DNA of 64,000 nucleotides from assembly GCA_030949565.1 (NCBI GenBank), contig JAUZSK010000071.1:27014-91013 (forward strand). The letters are read 5' to 3'. A program made the translations under genes and the position numbers. This stretch comes from Enterobacterales bacterium (lineage in GTDB: Bacteria; Pseudomonadota; Gammaproteobacteria; Enterobacterales; Kangiellaceae). Positions 28,936 to 41,696 of the stretch are shown piece after piece. Positions within the stretch are counted from its first letter, which is position 1; each line of letters opens with the position of its first letter. The notes under the pieces are model-generated. The model was not told where the DNA came from. It saw only the letters and a program-made list of their open reading frames with translations, and did no database searches.

Positions 28936-31746
28936 CTAAAATAACTCCTCTTCTTCATCGGCTTGCTCTGTTTCGGGGTTCGAAGTATCATCCAGATGGT
29001 CTAAAATGTTTTCTGCTGGCGGTTCAGAGTATTCGGTGGGAGCATTTTCGATTCTAAATACTTCGAAATCGGCTTTTTGGGTGTTGGCGCCTGCTAACTT
29101 ACCGTTATTGAGATCGATTTTAACTTCCACAATACCATCGGGGCGCGGCAATGTGACTTGCGGTGATCCTTTAAGAGCGTGTTCCATAAAGCGTCGCCAA
29201 ATGGGTAGCGCAGCTCTTGCTCCAAATTCTCTTTTACCCAGTTTTTTACTATGGTCAACAAAGCCCACCCAGGCTGATGCAACATGCTGGCTATTGTAAC
29301 CGGAGAACCAAGCGTCTTTATATTCATTGGTGGTTCCTGTTTTACCCGCCAAGTCGTCACGTTTTAGTAATGGGCTTTTTGCATTGTTTAAAGTACGCCA
29401 AGCGGTTCCTCGATGAATCACATCCTTTAACATATCGTTAATAATATAACGGTTTCTTTCATCAATTACCCGCGGCGCGATCTTGTCTTTTGCCACTGGT
29501 AATAGGGGTAAATTAACTAAGGGTTTTTCCGCATCAAGCGGCCAATTGTTTATTTGAGACTGTTGGTCTGCTAGCGCTTGTTCTTCATCGGTTAGCCGTG
29601 GTGGGCTATTTTTCTGAGGAATTTGATCACCGCTAGATGACTGATTGTCAGTGAGTTGAGTCTGCTCAGTTTGAGTGTCTAATTCAGATTCCGTGGCCGC
29701 TTCTAATGCTAGTTGTTTTTCCTTTTCTTGCTGCTCAAGAATTTTGATACATTTTTCGCAAACTTGCACCGGCTCTTGCTGAAATAGAATTTTGCCATGA
29801 CTGTCTTCAATCCGGTCGATGTACCAAGGAACTATTTTATAGCCGCCGTTTGCCAGTACCGCATAGCCTGTAGCAACTTCTAAAGGGGTAAAGGAGGCAG
29901 AACCTAAGGCGAGCGATTGAAAGGGTCGCATGTGCTGTCCAGGGAAACCAATTTTTTCGAGATATTTTTTGGCATAGGCTGGGCCAATTTTGCGGATCAA
30001 GCGTACTGAAACGGTATTGACTGACCAACGCAGAGCATAGCGCAGACGCATAGGTCCACGATAGATCTTACTATCATTTTCTGGACGCCAATAAACACCT
30101 GCTGATGAATCCCAGTCAATAATCGGTGAATCGTTAATTAAAGTGGCTGCTGTCATCCCTTTATTGAGTGCGGAAGAATAAATAAAGGGTTTAATATTGG
30201 AGCCCAATTGTCTACGCGCTTGAGTCACCATGTTAAATTGATTTTTATTAAAATCGAAACCTCCGACTAGGGCTTCAATGGCACCATTTTGAGGATTAAG
30301 CACCACAAATCCGGCATTGGCATCGGGGATCTGAGACAAGCGATAAATCGCTCGTGGAGATGGCGAGAGAGCACCTTCAACCTTCTCGGTATCTTTGGAA
30401 TCGATGTTTGTTGTTTCATTGGGTGCTTCATGAGTTGCGGTTTGGATGGTTTCGGCGCTGTTGTCATCGATCACAGCCATTATTTCAAATTGGTCCGTTG
30501 CTTCAACGCGAATTACATCACCCGTTTGAATTATCTGGGTCATTTCCGTGAGCTTTTGACTGTCTCGGTGGTTTTCATCAATGTATTTTTTGGCCCAAAG
30601 TGAATCCTTCAGCTTAATGATGCCGATAGTGCCATCACTTAATAGGATACTGGCTTGCTCGGTTTGTGATTCAATCACTAGCGCAGGGATCAAATTTCCG
30701 ATTTGTGAGAAGTCGCTAATCCAAGCCAGCCTATCTTGTTGGGTGGTATTTTCATCTATCTCATAGTGCTGTTCCACCTCACGATAGCCGTGGCGACGGT
30801 CGTATTCCATCAAGCTCACTCTGAGTGCTTTTTGCGCGGCAGATTGTAAACCTGGCTCAAGGCTAGTGTAGACTTTTAAGCCACCGCTGTGTGCTGTATC
30901 GCGACCAAAGCGTCGAATCATATCCATATGCACCATTTCAGCTAGATAAGGCGCGCTCACAGTGGTTTTAGCGCCGTGCCGTGTGGTCTTTATCGGTGCA
31001 TTTTTAGCAGAATCATACTGTCCTTGGGTTATCACTTGTTCTTTGAGCATTCGGCCCAGTACGTGAGTACGCCTTTTTAAGGCGCGATCAGGGCGGCTGA
31101 TCGGGTTATAGATGGATTGCCCTTTGGGTATTCCTGCTAAGGTTGCCAATTGAGCAAGGGATAATTCTGACAGTGGTTTTCCATAATAGACTTCTGCAGC
31201 GGCACCAATGCCTCGTGTTCGATGCCCAAATTCAATTTTGTTAAGGAAAATCTCCAGAATCTCGTTCTTGCTCAGTTCTGATTCAAGCTTCCAAGCAACG
31301 AACATCTCGGTAAATTTGCGGGAAAAGCGTTTTTCACGGGATAAAAAATAGTTTCTAGCGACCAGCATGGTGATGGTGCTGGCACCTTGTCCTTTAGTGC
31401 CAGTGGTTAGCAGATGAACTACGGCTCGTGCAACACCTTTAAAATCGACCCCCGAATGCTGATAAAAGCGTACATCCTCGGTGGAAAGTAAAGCATTGAT
31501 GAAATCTTGGGGAACTTGGTCTAAGGTTATAGGTATTCGCCGAATGTCACCAAATTCATTAATCAATTGGCCATCTTTAGAATAAACGCTCATTGGTGTT
31601 TGGATGCGAATTTGTCGAATGGAATCGACATCTGGCAAACCTGGCCCAACGGCCAAATACAAACCAGTAAAACCCATGGCAGCCAAAACTGAGAAGAGAG
31701 TCACTAAATAGACAAATGTTGGGGCATACTTCTTTATGATGTGCAT
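28936..31746 (-). CDS. mrcA: Penicillin-binding protein 1A (bifunctional transglycosylase/transpeptidase)
   Basis: Glycosyltransferase motif ALLSTEDVRFYQHSGVDFKGVARA, GASTITMLVARNYFLS; transpeptidase QLGSNIKPFIYSSA, AGKTGTTNEYKDAWFSGY. Confidence 0.95.
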   Translation of the reverse strand: MHIIKKYAPTFVYLVTLFSVLAAMGFTGLYLAVGPGLPDVDSIRQIRIQTPMSVYSKDGQLINEFGDIRRIPITLDQVPQDFINALLSTEDVRFYQHSGVDFKGVARAVVHLLTTGTKGQGASTITMLVARNYFLSREKRFSRKFTEMFVAWKLESELSKNEILEIFLNKIEFGHRTRGIGAAAEVYYGKPLSELSLAQLATLAGIPKGQSIYNPISRPDRALKRRTHVLGRMLKEQVITQGQYDSAKNAPIKTTRHGAKTTVSAPYLAEMVHMDMIRRFGRDTAHSGGLKVYTSLEPGLQSAAQKALRVSLMEYDRRHGYREVEQHYEIDENTTQQDRLAWISDFSQIGNLIPALVIESQTEQASILLSDGTIGIIKLKDSLWAKKYIDENHRDSQKLTEMTQIIQTGDVIRVEATDQFEIMAVIDDNSAETIQTATHEAPNETTNIDSKDTEKVEGALSPSPRAIYRLSQIPDANAGFVVLNPQNGAIEALVGGFDFNKNQFNMVTQARRQLGSNIKPFIYSSALNKGMTAATLINDSPIIDWDSSAGVYWRPENDSKIYRGPMRLRYALRWSVNTVSVRLIRKIGPAYAKKYLEKIGFPGQHMRPFQSLALGSASFTPLEVATGYAVLANGGYKIVPWYIDRIEDSHGKILFQQEPVQVCEKCIKILEQQEKEKQLALEAATESELDTQTEQTQLTDNQSSSGDQIPQKNSPPRLTDEEQALADQQSQINNWPLDAEKPLVNLPLLPVAKDKIAPRVIDERNRYIINDMLKDVIHRGTAWRTLNNAKSPLLKRDDLAGKTGTTNEYKDAWFSGYNSQHVASAWVGFVDHSKKLGKREFGARAALPIWRRFMEHALKGSPQVTLPRPDGIVEVKIDLNNGKLAGANTQKADFEVFRIENAPTEYSEPPAENILDHLDDTSNPETEQADEEEELF

Positions 31747-32095
31747 ACTCGTTAGTCAATATTGGTTGGTTTTATGGTTTAATCACAAAGTATAACTGTA
31801 TTTTATGTTGGCTTTCACTATTTAGTCGATGATTGCACCAAAAAAATAGCGATTTTAATGCATAATTGTGCTTAAAAAGGGTGAATTAATCAAAAAATAC
31901 TGAGTTTCGATACTACAATTGAAATGACGTTGATTGAATATTAGGCAATAAATAAGCCTAGATCAGCAAAAATAACGAGAAATTGCACACATAAAAACAA
32001 AAAAAGGGTGAAATTTCTTATAGTTAGGGCTATTATTTAAAGTGAAACATAGTTTTCAACTGTAACTGGATAAAATGATAGGAAAAATCTAAATT

Positions 32096-33161
<1,066 letters not shown>

Positions 33162-33162
<1 letters not shown>

Positions 33163-33728
33163 TGGCTAATATTAACCTGTTACCCTGGCGTGAAGAGCAA
33201 CGCGCTGAACGTCAAAGGCAGTTTGTTAGCGTGTTGGGTTTAGTCGCGGTGCTAGGAATTGTTGTTGTCGGTGCCATTCATTATCTTTATGGTAAAGAGA
33301 TCGATCAGCAGCGCAATCGCAATAATTACCTACAATCCCAAATTCGTAAACTGGATAGTAAAATTACAGAAATCACCACTTTAGAAAAAGAACGTAAAGA
33401 CCTGGTTGACCGAATGGAAATTATTCAGAATTTACAAAAAAGTCGCCCACAAATTGTTCACTTGTTTGATGAAATCGTTCACAATATGCCTGAAGGTATG
33501 AATTTAATTGAATTAAAACGGCATGGTGAAGAAATCCACTTTAAAGGAATCGCAGAGTCTGCGCCGCGGATTTCAAATTTTATGCGCAATCTAAAATCCT
33601 CATTATGGATTACTACCCCAGATATTGAGGGAATAGAAGATGACAAAGAGTCCGGAGCTGGACGTAAGATTTTTATTCTTAAGTCAAAACTTACTACCCC
33701 AGATGAAGTAAAAAAGGAGGCCAAATAA
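33162..33728 (+). CDS. pilN: Type IV pilus assembly protein PilN
   Basis: MANINLLPWREEQRAERQRQF and operon position. Confidence 0.93.
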
Positions 33729-34348
33729 TGGATATGAATAGCCTCAACGAAATTGATATCAATGATATCGATTTTTCCAATATGGGTTCTTGGCCAGCGG
33801 CAGGTAAGGCTGTTATGGCTGCTCTTGTCTTTTTTCTAGTTATCGCTGTTGGTTATTGGATGGTGATTGGCACTGAACTTGATGATTTAGCCACAATAGA
33901 GCGAAAAGAGATTGATTTTAAAAGAGATTTCGAGAAAAAACAGGCTAAAGCGGTTAATTTAGAGGCCTATAAACGGCAAATGCAGACTATTAAAGATAGC
34001 TTTCAAACGCTATTGCAACAGCTGCCTAAAGCCGATCAAATGGCCGAACTTTTAGACGAAATTTCTTACGCTGCGACCGGAGCGGGTTGTGAACTCATGT
34101 CGGCTAATTTTGATAAAGATAAAGACGCTGATTTTTACACTGAAAAGCCCATTCAAATACAAGTGACCGGTGGTTATCATCAACTGGCAGACTTTGTTAG
34201 TCGAGTATCGAGACTTCCACGAATTGTCACATTGCATGATTTTACTATTACAATAGGCGATAGCGACCTGAGTAGTTCTCCCGGCGAGAAAATGCTGATA
34301 ATGAATATCACCGCTAAGACTTATCGTGCAGATTCGGGAGAGAAATAA
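33728..34348 (+). CDS. pilO: Type IV pilus assembly protein PilO
   Basis: Single TM, coiled coil, operon position. Confidence 0.92.
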   Translation: MDMNSLNEIDINDIDFSNMGSWPAAGKAVMAALVFFLVIAVGYWMVIGTELDDLATIERKEIDFKRDFEKKQAKAVNLEAYKRQMQTIKDSFQTLLQQLPKADQMAELLDEISYAATGAGCELMSANFDKDKDADFYTEKPIQIQVTGGYHQLADFVSRVSRLPRIVTLHDFTITIGDSDLSSSPGEKMLIMNITAKTYRADSGEK

Positions 34349-34923
34349 TGCATAATAAAAATAATCGCATATTTTTCAGCAACGCCTTACGTATAACACT
34401 GCTCGCGATTCTAACGCTATTGATTGCTGCTTGCGGTCGGTCAACATCTGATCTTGAAGCTTGGGTTGATACCATCAAGGCTAAACCGCCTGGCCGTATC
34501 GAGCCAATGCCTGATATTAAAGAATACAAGCCGCATGATTATGCCTCTGCGCATCTGCGTAGCCCTTTTGCCTTGATGCAATTGGAATTAGAACAACAGT
34601 TGAGGTTATTGCATGAAGGATGTGATGACTCCATTCGCCCGAATCCCGATCGCCGCCGTGAAGATCTTGAACGATATTCGTTAGACTCAATGGAAATGGT
34701 TGGCACTTTAAGTAGCCCAGGCAAGCAGTGGGGACTGATCAAAATGACCGCAGGACCAATTAGCGGTAATGTGGTTAAAGTACAGATTGGCGAATACTTA
34801 GGTATTCATCAAGGGCGAATCGTATCCATGGGCGACCAGCAAATTGAAATTACAACATTAGTACCCGATAGCAAAGGTTGTTGGGAACAAAGAACAGTTT
34901 ATTTAACGCTGACAGAAGGCTAG
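34348..34923 (+). CDS. pilP: Type IV pilus assembly lipoprotein PilP
   Basis: Lipobox LLIAACGR, SPGKQWGLIKMTAGPISGNVVKVQIGEYLGIHQGRI. Confidence 0.92.
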   Translation: MHNKNNRIFFSNALRITLLAILTLLIAACGRSTSDLEAWVDTIKAKPPGRIEPMPDIKEYKPHDYASAHLRSPFALMQLELEQQLRLLHEGCDDSIRPNPDRRREDLERYSLDSMEMVGTLSSPGKQWGLIKMTAGPISGNVVKVQIGEYLGIHQGRIVSMGDQQIEITTLVPDSKGCWEQRTVYLTLTEG

Positions 34924-34941
34924 TGAGCATTAGGAGATTTT

Positions 34942-37042
34942 ATGAGTATTCGGGATAACACCAAACATAGAAAACTAGGAGCCGTAGCAATGGCCTATCA
35001 ATTAAGACTAAAGCAAAGTTTGGTTATCTTAATGGCATTTTTTGCCAGTGCAATTCAAGCCACCGAGATAACGAATGTTGGCTTTAACGTGATGCCCGGT
35101 GACAAGGTTGAAATTCGTGTCACCATGGATTCACCACCACCAGAATATCGAGAGTTTACCACTAATAATCCAGCACGAATTGCCATGGATTTTGCTGGCG
35201 TTAGCACCAATTTAAAGAAAAAGACACATAACATTGGCGTCGGTATTACTCGTAGTGTCACCGCTGTGGAAGCTGGCGGCCGCACTCGTTTGGTCATCAA
35301 TCTAGTTGAAATGACGCCCTATTCTACCCGTATTGATGGTAATGATTTAGTGGTCACCATTGGTAATTCAGCTCAAGCAGTGGTTAGTGAAAATAGAATA
35401 GCCTCAAACCAACCAACGACGTCTTCTGTCGCATCCGGCGTTTCCGGTGGCAAAGATATCACCAATATCGATTTCAGAAGAGGCAAAGGTGGTGAAGGTC
35501 GGGTTATTATTGATTTGGCTAATGCTAATATTGGTATCGATCTACGCAAAGAAGGTCACACTATTTTAGCCGATTTTGTCGATGCAAATATCGCTGATGA
35601 GTTGATTCGAAAACTCGATGTAGTTGATTTTGCAACACCTGCTAAACTTATTTCAACCAGTCGAGTGGGCAACAATGTTCGACTGGCTATAGATACCCTC
35701 AATGAGTTTGAATATCTGGCTTATCAGGCTGATAACTCGTTTATTATTGAGCTTAAGCCGCTAACCAAAGAAGAAGTTGCGCGTAAAAAAGGCACAATCA
35801 CCGGTTTATACAGGTGAAAGGTTATCCCTTAACTTCCAAATTATTCCGGTTCGATCCGCGCTAACTATTTTATCTGAATTTACCAATATTAATATGATCA
35901 CCAGCGATACGGTATCCGGCTCAATCGCATTAAGGCTCAACCAAGTCCCGTGGGATCAAGCTTTGGCCTTAATCTTAAAAACCAAAGGGCTAGACAAGCG
36001 CCAGACCGGTAACGTCATGCTAATTGCGCCAGCCGAAGAGATTGCCGCCAGAGAAGCATTAGAACTGCAAACTCAAAAACAAATTGAACAGTTAGCTCCC
36101 TTGCAGTCAGAGTTTATTCAAGTGAACTATGCCAAGGCTGCCGATATGTTAGCTTTGATTATGACCAAAGGCGCCAACTATCTTAGCCAAAGAGGCAGCG
36201 TATCAGTCGATGATCGGACCAATACTTTACTGGTTCAGGATACCGCTAAAAAACTTGATGCCATTCGTCAGATGATAAATCATTTAGATATCCCTATTCG
36301 GCAGGTGCTTATCGAGTCGCGTATCGTAGTGGCAGACAATGGATTCAGTGATGAGTTAGGGGTAAAATTTGGTATTTCTGATGTGGCTGCTGATGGTGCT
36401 GTTTCTGGTGATGTTAATGCCAGTAGTAATTTGTTTTTCAATAATAATCCGAGTGATCGGTCATTACAGGTTAATTTGCCTGTTTCACAAGCTGCAGGCA
36501 CTATTGGACTTACTTTTGCTCGATTAGCTGAAGGTACCATCCTTGATGTTGAGTTATCAGCGCTTGAAAGTGAATCTCGCGGTGAAGTTATCGCCTCTCC
36601 TCGAGTTTTTACTACTAATAATAATGAAGCCTATATCGAATCGGGAGAGCAAATACCTTATTTACAAGCCAGTTCAGCAGGAAATACCAACGTAACTTTC
36701 AAAAAAGCGGTATTAAGTCTAAAGGTTACTCCACAAATCACCCCAGATGATCGTATAATCCTCGACTTGCAGATTAATCAAGATACGCGTGGTGAAGATA
36801 CGGTTTTTGGACCAGCGATTAATCACCGAGAAGTTGGTACGCGAGTGCTAGTTGAAAACGGTGAAACCATTGTCCTTGGTGGCGTTTATCAACAGCGTGT
36901 TAATCGCGACGTAACCAAGGTTCCCTTTTTTGGTGACTTGCCTGGTATAGGCGCGCTTTTCAGAAGCACTACAGAAAGCTCTGCAAAACAAGAGTTATTA
37001 ATGTTTGTCACACCTAAGATTGTCAAAGATACAATACAGTAG
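34942..37042 (+). CDS. pilQ: Type IV pilus secretin PilQ (one frameshift ~35793)
   Basis: AMIN domain then secretin domain (VLIESRIVVADNGFSDELGVKFG, VENGETIVLGGVYQ, KQELLMFVTPKIV); ORFs 34942-35817 and 35777-37042. Confidence 0.93.
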
Positions 37043-37064
37043 CAATCATTAATTTATTGAGCAA

Positions 37065-37082
37065 AACCCGCTGTTGCGGGTT
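37065..37082 (+). terminator. Hairpin after pilQ
   Basis: AACCCGCTGTTGCGGGTT, short T-rich tail. Confidence 0.55.
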
Positions 37083-37124
37083 CTTGTGTTTATTATGTAG
37101 GATAAAAGATTAAAGCTAACGCAT

Positions 37125-37646
37125 ATGAAAGGTAAAAGAAATATATTTTTAGTCGGTCCTATGGGGGCTGGAAAAACAACTATCGGTAAGCAATTGGCTC
37201 AATTGCTTCATCTGGAATTTATCGATTCTGATCAAGAGATTGAAGCTCGTACAGGCGCGCCGATTGATTGGATTTTTGATATTGAAGGTGAGGAGGGTTT
37301 TCGCCAACGCGAAAAGGAAATTATTGAAGAGTTATCGCAGCGTCAAGGTATTGTCCTTGCGACAGGTGGCGGTGCGGTGGTGGCCCCTGAAAACCGAAAA
37401 TATCTAGCCGGGCGAGGTATCGTTGTTTATCTTGAAACTTCTATTGAGCAGCAATTGGAGCGCACCCGTAAGGATAAGCGGAGGCCATTATTGCGCAACT
37501 CCAAAGATCCTGAGTCGACTTTAGTGGCTCTACATAAGGAAAGAGAAGCTCAATACCGTGAAATAGCCGACGTTATTGTAGCAACCAATGAAAATTCTAT
37601 AAAATCGGTGGCTAATAAAATCGCCAGTCAAATTAACGATAACTAG
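37125..37646 (+). CDS. aroK: Shikimate kinase
   Basis: [33 protein letters not shown]. Confidence 0.95.
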   Translation: MKGKRNIFLVGPMGAGKTTIGKQLAQLLHLEFIDSDQEIEARTGAPIDWIFDIEGEEGFRQREKEIIEELSQRQGIVLATGGGAVVAPENRKYLAGRGIVVYLETSIEQQLERTRKDKRRPLLRNSKDPESTLVALHKEREAQYREIADVIVATNENSIKSVANKIASQINDN

Positions 37647-37727
37647 TGACATATTCGCTAGTTATTTTGCATCCAGAAAGTGGGATGTTATATTGATTTT
37701 TTTGTTACTGAATAATCAGCGAACTCC

Positions 37728-38927
37728 ATGAATAAAGAAGATCCGAATAAAGCCGCTCTGCAAGCCACAAAGGTTAAGATTGATCCGGTTGTTGACTCTG
37801 AAACAAGGATTAAACGGTCTCGCAAAAACAAGCCTATCGTTAGTTCTGAACTAAAGCTCGACCTTAAAGATAATCCCTACACTATTTATATTGGTAGAAA
37901 CTTGATCCATGATAGTAAGCACCTGCTATCATACTGTCATGGTGATCATATTCTAATTGTGACCAATGATTTAGTGGGGCCACTTTATTTGAAGTCTCTA
38001 AAAGCTTCTTTAATGGCTAAAAAAGTACATCACTTTATTATTCCCGATGGTGAAATTCATAAAAGCCAAAGCAGTTACTTTAAGCTGTTAGATTATTTGA
38101 TTGAAAATAATTTTAGACGAAATGATACCTTAATTGCTCTGGGTGGCGGTGTAATCGGAGATTTGTCAGGTTTTGTGGCGGCTAGTTTTCAGCGCGGTAT
38201 GAACTACCTTCAAATGCCGACAAGCCTCTTAGCGCAGGTTGACTCATCGGTGGGTGGTAAAACGGCCATTAACCATCCTTTGGGTAAAAATCTGATTGGC
38301 GCATTTTATCAGCCTTTAGCTGTCGTGATTGATATTTTGACACTCCGCACTCTGCCCGACCGCGAATATTTTTCTGGTTTAGGTGAAATCATTAAATATG
38401 CGCTACTCGGAGAGCAAGAAATTGAGCAGATCTTAATTGATCAATTGCCTGCTATTTTAAATCGAGATGAGAAATGTCTTGAGGCATTAATTTATTTAAG
38501 TTGTCAGAAAAAAGCCACAATAGTGGCCAAAGACGAAAAAGAAAAGGGTGAAAGAGCGCTACTTAATTTAGGGCATACTTTCGCTCATGCGCTTGAGACT
38601 TTGACAGACTATAAGCGTTATCTACATGGTGAGGCGGTTGCCATCGGCATCCTAATGGCGCTTCATTTAAGTGTGGAAAAGCAGTTAATTAGTGCTGATT
38701 TGCTACAGCGATACAAACAACTCATTGAAAGTCTTCATCTGCCTACAATGATTGACCATTTTATTGACCCTGAGCGGTTTCTAGAAGCGATGAAAAAGGA
38801 CAAGAAAAACCAATCGGATAGCTATCGACTTGTTTTAGTCAATAAAAAAGGCTGCCTACTAGTAGATGAATCAAATAATCAGTTAATTACTTCGACAATC
38901 GAACATTTTATCTTGAAATCGAGCTAA
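37728..38927 (+). CDS. aroB: 3-dehydroquinate synthase
   Basis: ALGGGVIGDLSGFVAASFQRGMNYLQMPTSLLAQVDSSVGGKTAIN, LNLGHTFAHALE. Confidence 0.95.
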   Translation: MNKEDPNKAALQATKVKIDPVVDSETRIKRSRKNKPIVSSELKLDLKDNPYTIYIGRNLIHDSKHLLSYCHGDHILIVTNDLVGPLYLKSLKASLMAKKVHHFIIPDGEIHKSQSSYFKLLDYLIENNFRRNDTLIALGGGVIGDLSGFVAASFQRGMNYLQMPTSLLAQVDSSVGGKTAINHPLGKNLIGAFYQPLAVVIDILTLRTLPDREYFSGLGEIIKYALLGEQEIEQILIDQLPAILNRDEKCLEALIYLSCQKKATIVAKDEKEKGERALLNLGHTFAHALETLTDYKRYLHGEAVAIGILMALHLSVEKQLISADLLQRYKQLIESLHLPTMIDHFIDPERFLEAMKKDKKNQSDSYRLVLVNKKGCLLVDESNNQLITSTIEHFILKSS

Positions 38928-39045
38928 ATTTACAAGTTTTAGTAATTATCTCAATCTACTGTTTATGATAGAATTAAGGATGAATAAAAATTGACCGCGT
39001 CTGTTTGCTAAAGACTCGGTTTTATAACAAGAATAAAAGGATACG

Positions 39046-40509
39046 GTGGTGGACACCTATATCAGTCAACATAAAAGCCAATTACTTGATTCACTTGAAA
39101 ACCAGGTGAAATTTTCTCAGCTTGTCGCGGTTATTGTGGGCGATAAAGGCGTCGGTAAAAGCTTCTTACTTGATCAACTGCTTTTAAGAAGTAAAGATGA
39201 TGCATCGTCCGCTAGGATAGATGCAAGCCTAGCCATGACTGTTGAGCAATTGGCTCAAGCGATTTCGTTACAGCTTGGTTTAAGCTGGAATGGTGACACT
39301 ATTCCACTCGAGCAGCGGATTAATAATGAGTTAGAGCAAAAAGCCTTTATCGCCATCGATGACGCGCATTTACTATCCGATGATTGTCTTAATTACTTAC
39401 TAAAACTTAACCAGAACCAGCTTAGTTTCCCCGAATCCATTCTTTTTATTATGTTAGTTGGTCAAGACTCATTGCCCGCGATGATTGAAAACACCCATGA
39501 ATTTTCATTGCATCATGAAATGTGTGTGGTGTTAACGCTTGAGCCGATTGAAAAAAATGAAACTCAAGCCATGGTTGCAAGTTTGGGGCATTGTGATTTT
39601 GAGCATGTTGAAACGCTTTTTGATGAAAAGAAATTGCATTATTTTTGGCAACTATCAAAGGGTAATCCATCGGAATTGGACTATCATATTTCACGCTGGC
39701 TACAAGAAAATAACCCGATTCGGCAGGTTGAATTAACCACTAAACCTAAAGGTTCAATTGCTAAATCAATTTTTTATACACTGTTGGTAATCGCCTTAGC
39801 TAGCGTGTTGGTTTATCAGGAAGAAATTAATCACTGGATCACTCAAGATAGTCAAATAGATGCAGCTAATATCGAAAAAAATAGCCAGCAAGCGGACATC
39901 AAAGCAAAACAAATAGGCTTAAATCCAACTTTAGTGCAGCAGCAAGACAAGGATAAACAGCAACCTCTGGTCAATCAGTCTAAACTCAAAAAAGAATTGC
40001 GCGAGACGAATAATATCTCCAGTGACGCAGTCATTGCTGTCAATCCGCTGATGACAAAAACCAACAGCTCCAAAATTGATGATAAGAGTGTTGAAGAAAC
40101 GGCCAAAGCGAACCACGAGCTTCCAGCGCAGGCTAATATTCAACCAAAAACTAAATCTGTTCCAGCCGTTAAGAAACAAGCCATTAAAATTCAATTAAAT
40201 GCCGCTGAAAATTGGCTGCTTGCACAGCCCGCGGGGGCATTTTCTTTGCAGTGGGTTGGCCTTAGCACACAGCAATCAGCTAAAGAATTTATTGCGGCAC
40301 ATCCGTTAGCGGATGAACTAAAAATCTACCGTCGAATAACCAAGGGTAAAATACTCTACCTCGTGGTCAATGGTCGATTTGCTAGCCGCCTATCCGCCGC
40401 ACAAGCGATTGACGGTTATCGAAAGCAAGGAATTAAGAGCTCACCTTGGGTTAAACCCCTGTCAGCGATCCAAACCGAAATAAAAGCATTTCAATCAGCG
40501 CAACGGTAA
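39046..40509 (+). CDS. DamX-like AAA ATPase with C-terminal SPOR domain
   Basis: Walker A GDKGVGKSFLLD at N-terminus, single TM, C-terminal SPOR-like segment (AGAFSLQWVGLSTQQSAKEFIAAH); downstream of aroKB. Confidence 0.85.
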   Translation: MVDTYISQHKSQLLDSLENQVKFSQLVAVIVGDKGVGKSFLLDQLLLRSKDDASSARIDASLAMTVEQLAQAISLQLGLSWNGDTIPLEQRINNELEQKAFIAIDDAHLLSDDCLNYLLKLNQNQLSFPESILFIMLVGQDSLPAMIENTHEFSLHHEMCVVLTLEPIEKNETQAMVASLGHCDFEHVETLFDEKKLHYFWQLSKGNPSELDYHISRWLQENNPIRQVELTTKPKGSIAKSIFYTLLVIALASVLVYQEEINHWITQDSQIDAANIEKNSQQADIKAKQIGLNPTLVQQQDKDKQQPLVNQSKLKKELRETNNISSDAVIAVNPLMTKTNSSKIDDKSVEETAKANHELPAQANIQPKTKSVPAVKKQAIKIQLNAAENWLLAQPAGAFSLQWVGLSTQQSAKEFIAAHPLADELKIYRRITKGKILYLVVNGRFASRLSAAQAIDGYRKQGIKSSPWVKPLSAIQTEIKAFQSAQR

Positions 40510-40552
40510 GGTAAAATTGAAATCAAATCCGCACTGATTGAAACCACCATTT

Positions 40553-41611
40553 ATGCTAAAAAACACTCGATATATTGATGCCGCATTAAGCAAATCCGTT
40601 GATAAAACACCCGTTTGGATGATGCGACAAGCCGGTCGCTACTTGCCTGAATATCGTGAAATCCGCCAAAAAGCGGGTAATTTTATGGCGTTATGCACTA
40701 ACCCAGAGCTTGCCTGCGAAGTGACGCTGCAACCCCTAAGACGTTACGATCTTGATGCCGCTATTCTATTTTCCGATATTTTAACCATTCCCGATGCGAT
40801 GGGGTTAGGGCTTTACTTTAAAACCGGAGAAGGCCCTGCTTTTGAAAAGCCTGTTGCAACAGTGGAAGCAATTAATCAACTTTCCGTACCGGATATCTAT
40901 TCAGAATTAAAGTATGTTACGGATGCGGTTTCAACCATTCGTAAAGCACTTAAAAACGAAACACCACTGATTGGTTTTTCTGGCAGCCCTTGGACACTAG
41001 CCACTTATATGGTTGAGGGTGGTACCACCAAAAATTTTGGCAAAGTGAAAGGAATGATGTTTACTGAGCCAAAGGCGATGCACAAGCTATTGGATATTTT
41101 GGCTCAATCGGTTATTGCTTATCTTAATGCGCAAATAGAGTCTGGCGCCCAAGCGGTAATGGTTTTTGATACTTGGGGCGGTGTACTTTCCACCCGAGAC
41201 TATCAAGCCTTTTCATTGCAATATATGCAGCAGATTGTGGACGGGCTTATTCGTGAAAAAGACGGGCAAAAAATACCGGTGACTCTTTACACTAAAGGTG
41301 GTGCTGGCTGGCTTGAAGCCATGGCTGCTACCGGTGCTGATTGTATCGGACTTGATTGGAGCATTGATATTGACCAAGCCAGAGCCAGAATAGGCGATAA
41401 GGTTGCTTTGCAAGGTAATATGGATCCTTGTATTTTGTATTCAACGCCTGAAAAAATAGAGGCAGAAGTAGCTGATATTCTTGCCAAGTTTGGAAACGGT
41501 AGCGGTCATGTATTTAATCTAGGGCATGGTATTCATCCGACCATTGATCCTGACAATGTTAAAGCCTACGTGGATGCGGTGCATCAGCATAGTGTTCAAT
41601 ATCACTCGTAA
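40553..41611 (+). CDS. hemE: Uroporphyrinogen decarboxylase
   Basis: [50 protein letters not shown]; likely start [12 protein letters not shown] at 40553. Confidence 0.95.
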   Translation: MLKNTRYIDAALSKSVDKTPVWMMRQAGRYLPEYREIRQKAGNFMALCTNPELACEVTLQPLRRYDLDAAILFSDILTIPDAMGLGLYFKTGEGPAFEKPVATVEAINQLSVPDIYSELKYVTDAVSTIRKALKNETPLIGFSGSPWTLATYMVEGGTTKNFGKVKGMMFTEPKAMHKLLDILAQSVIAYLNAQIESGAQAVMVFDTWGGVLSTRDYQAFSLQYMQQIVDGLIREKDGQKIPVTLYTKGGAGWLEAMAATGADCIGLDWSIDIDQARARIGDKVALQGNMDPCILYSTPEKIEAEVADILAKFGNGSGHVFNLGHGIHPTIDPDNVKAYVDAVHQHSVQYHS

Positions 41612-41634
41612 ACCTGTTATTTTATCGGCACAAT

Positions 41635-41660
41635 AAAAAAGACGCAAAAGCGTCTTTTTT
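41635..41660 (+). terminator. Rho-independent terminator after hemE
   Basis: AAAAAAGACGCAAAAGCGTCTTTTTT. Confidence 0.9.
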
Positions 41661-41696
41661 ATTACCGCTAGACATTGCTAGCCGCCAAGTCCTGGC

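Noticed and set aside
35777-35817. Overlapping pilQ ORFs as two separate genes or programmed frameshift
   Set aside because: An extra G in AAAAAAGGC restores a standard secretin; matches the window-wide indel error pattern.
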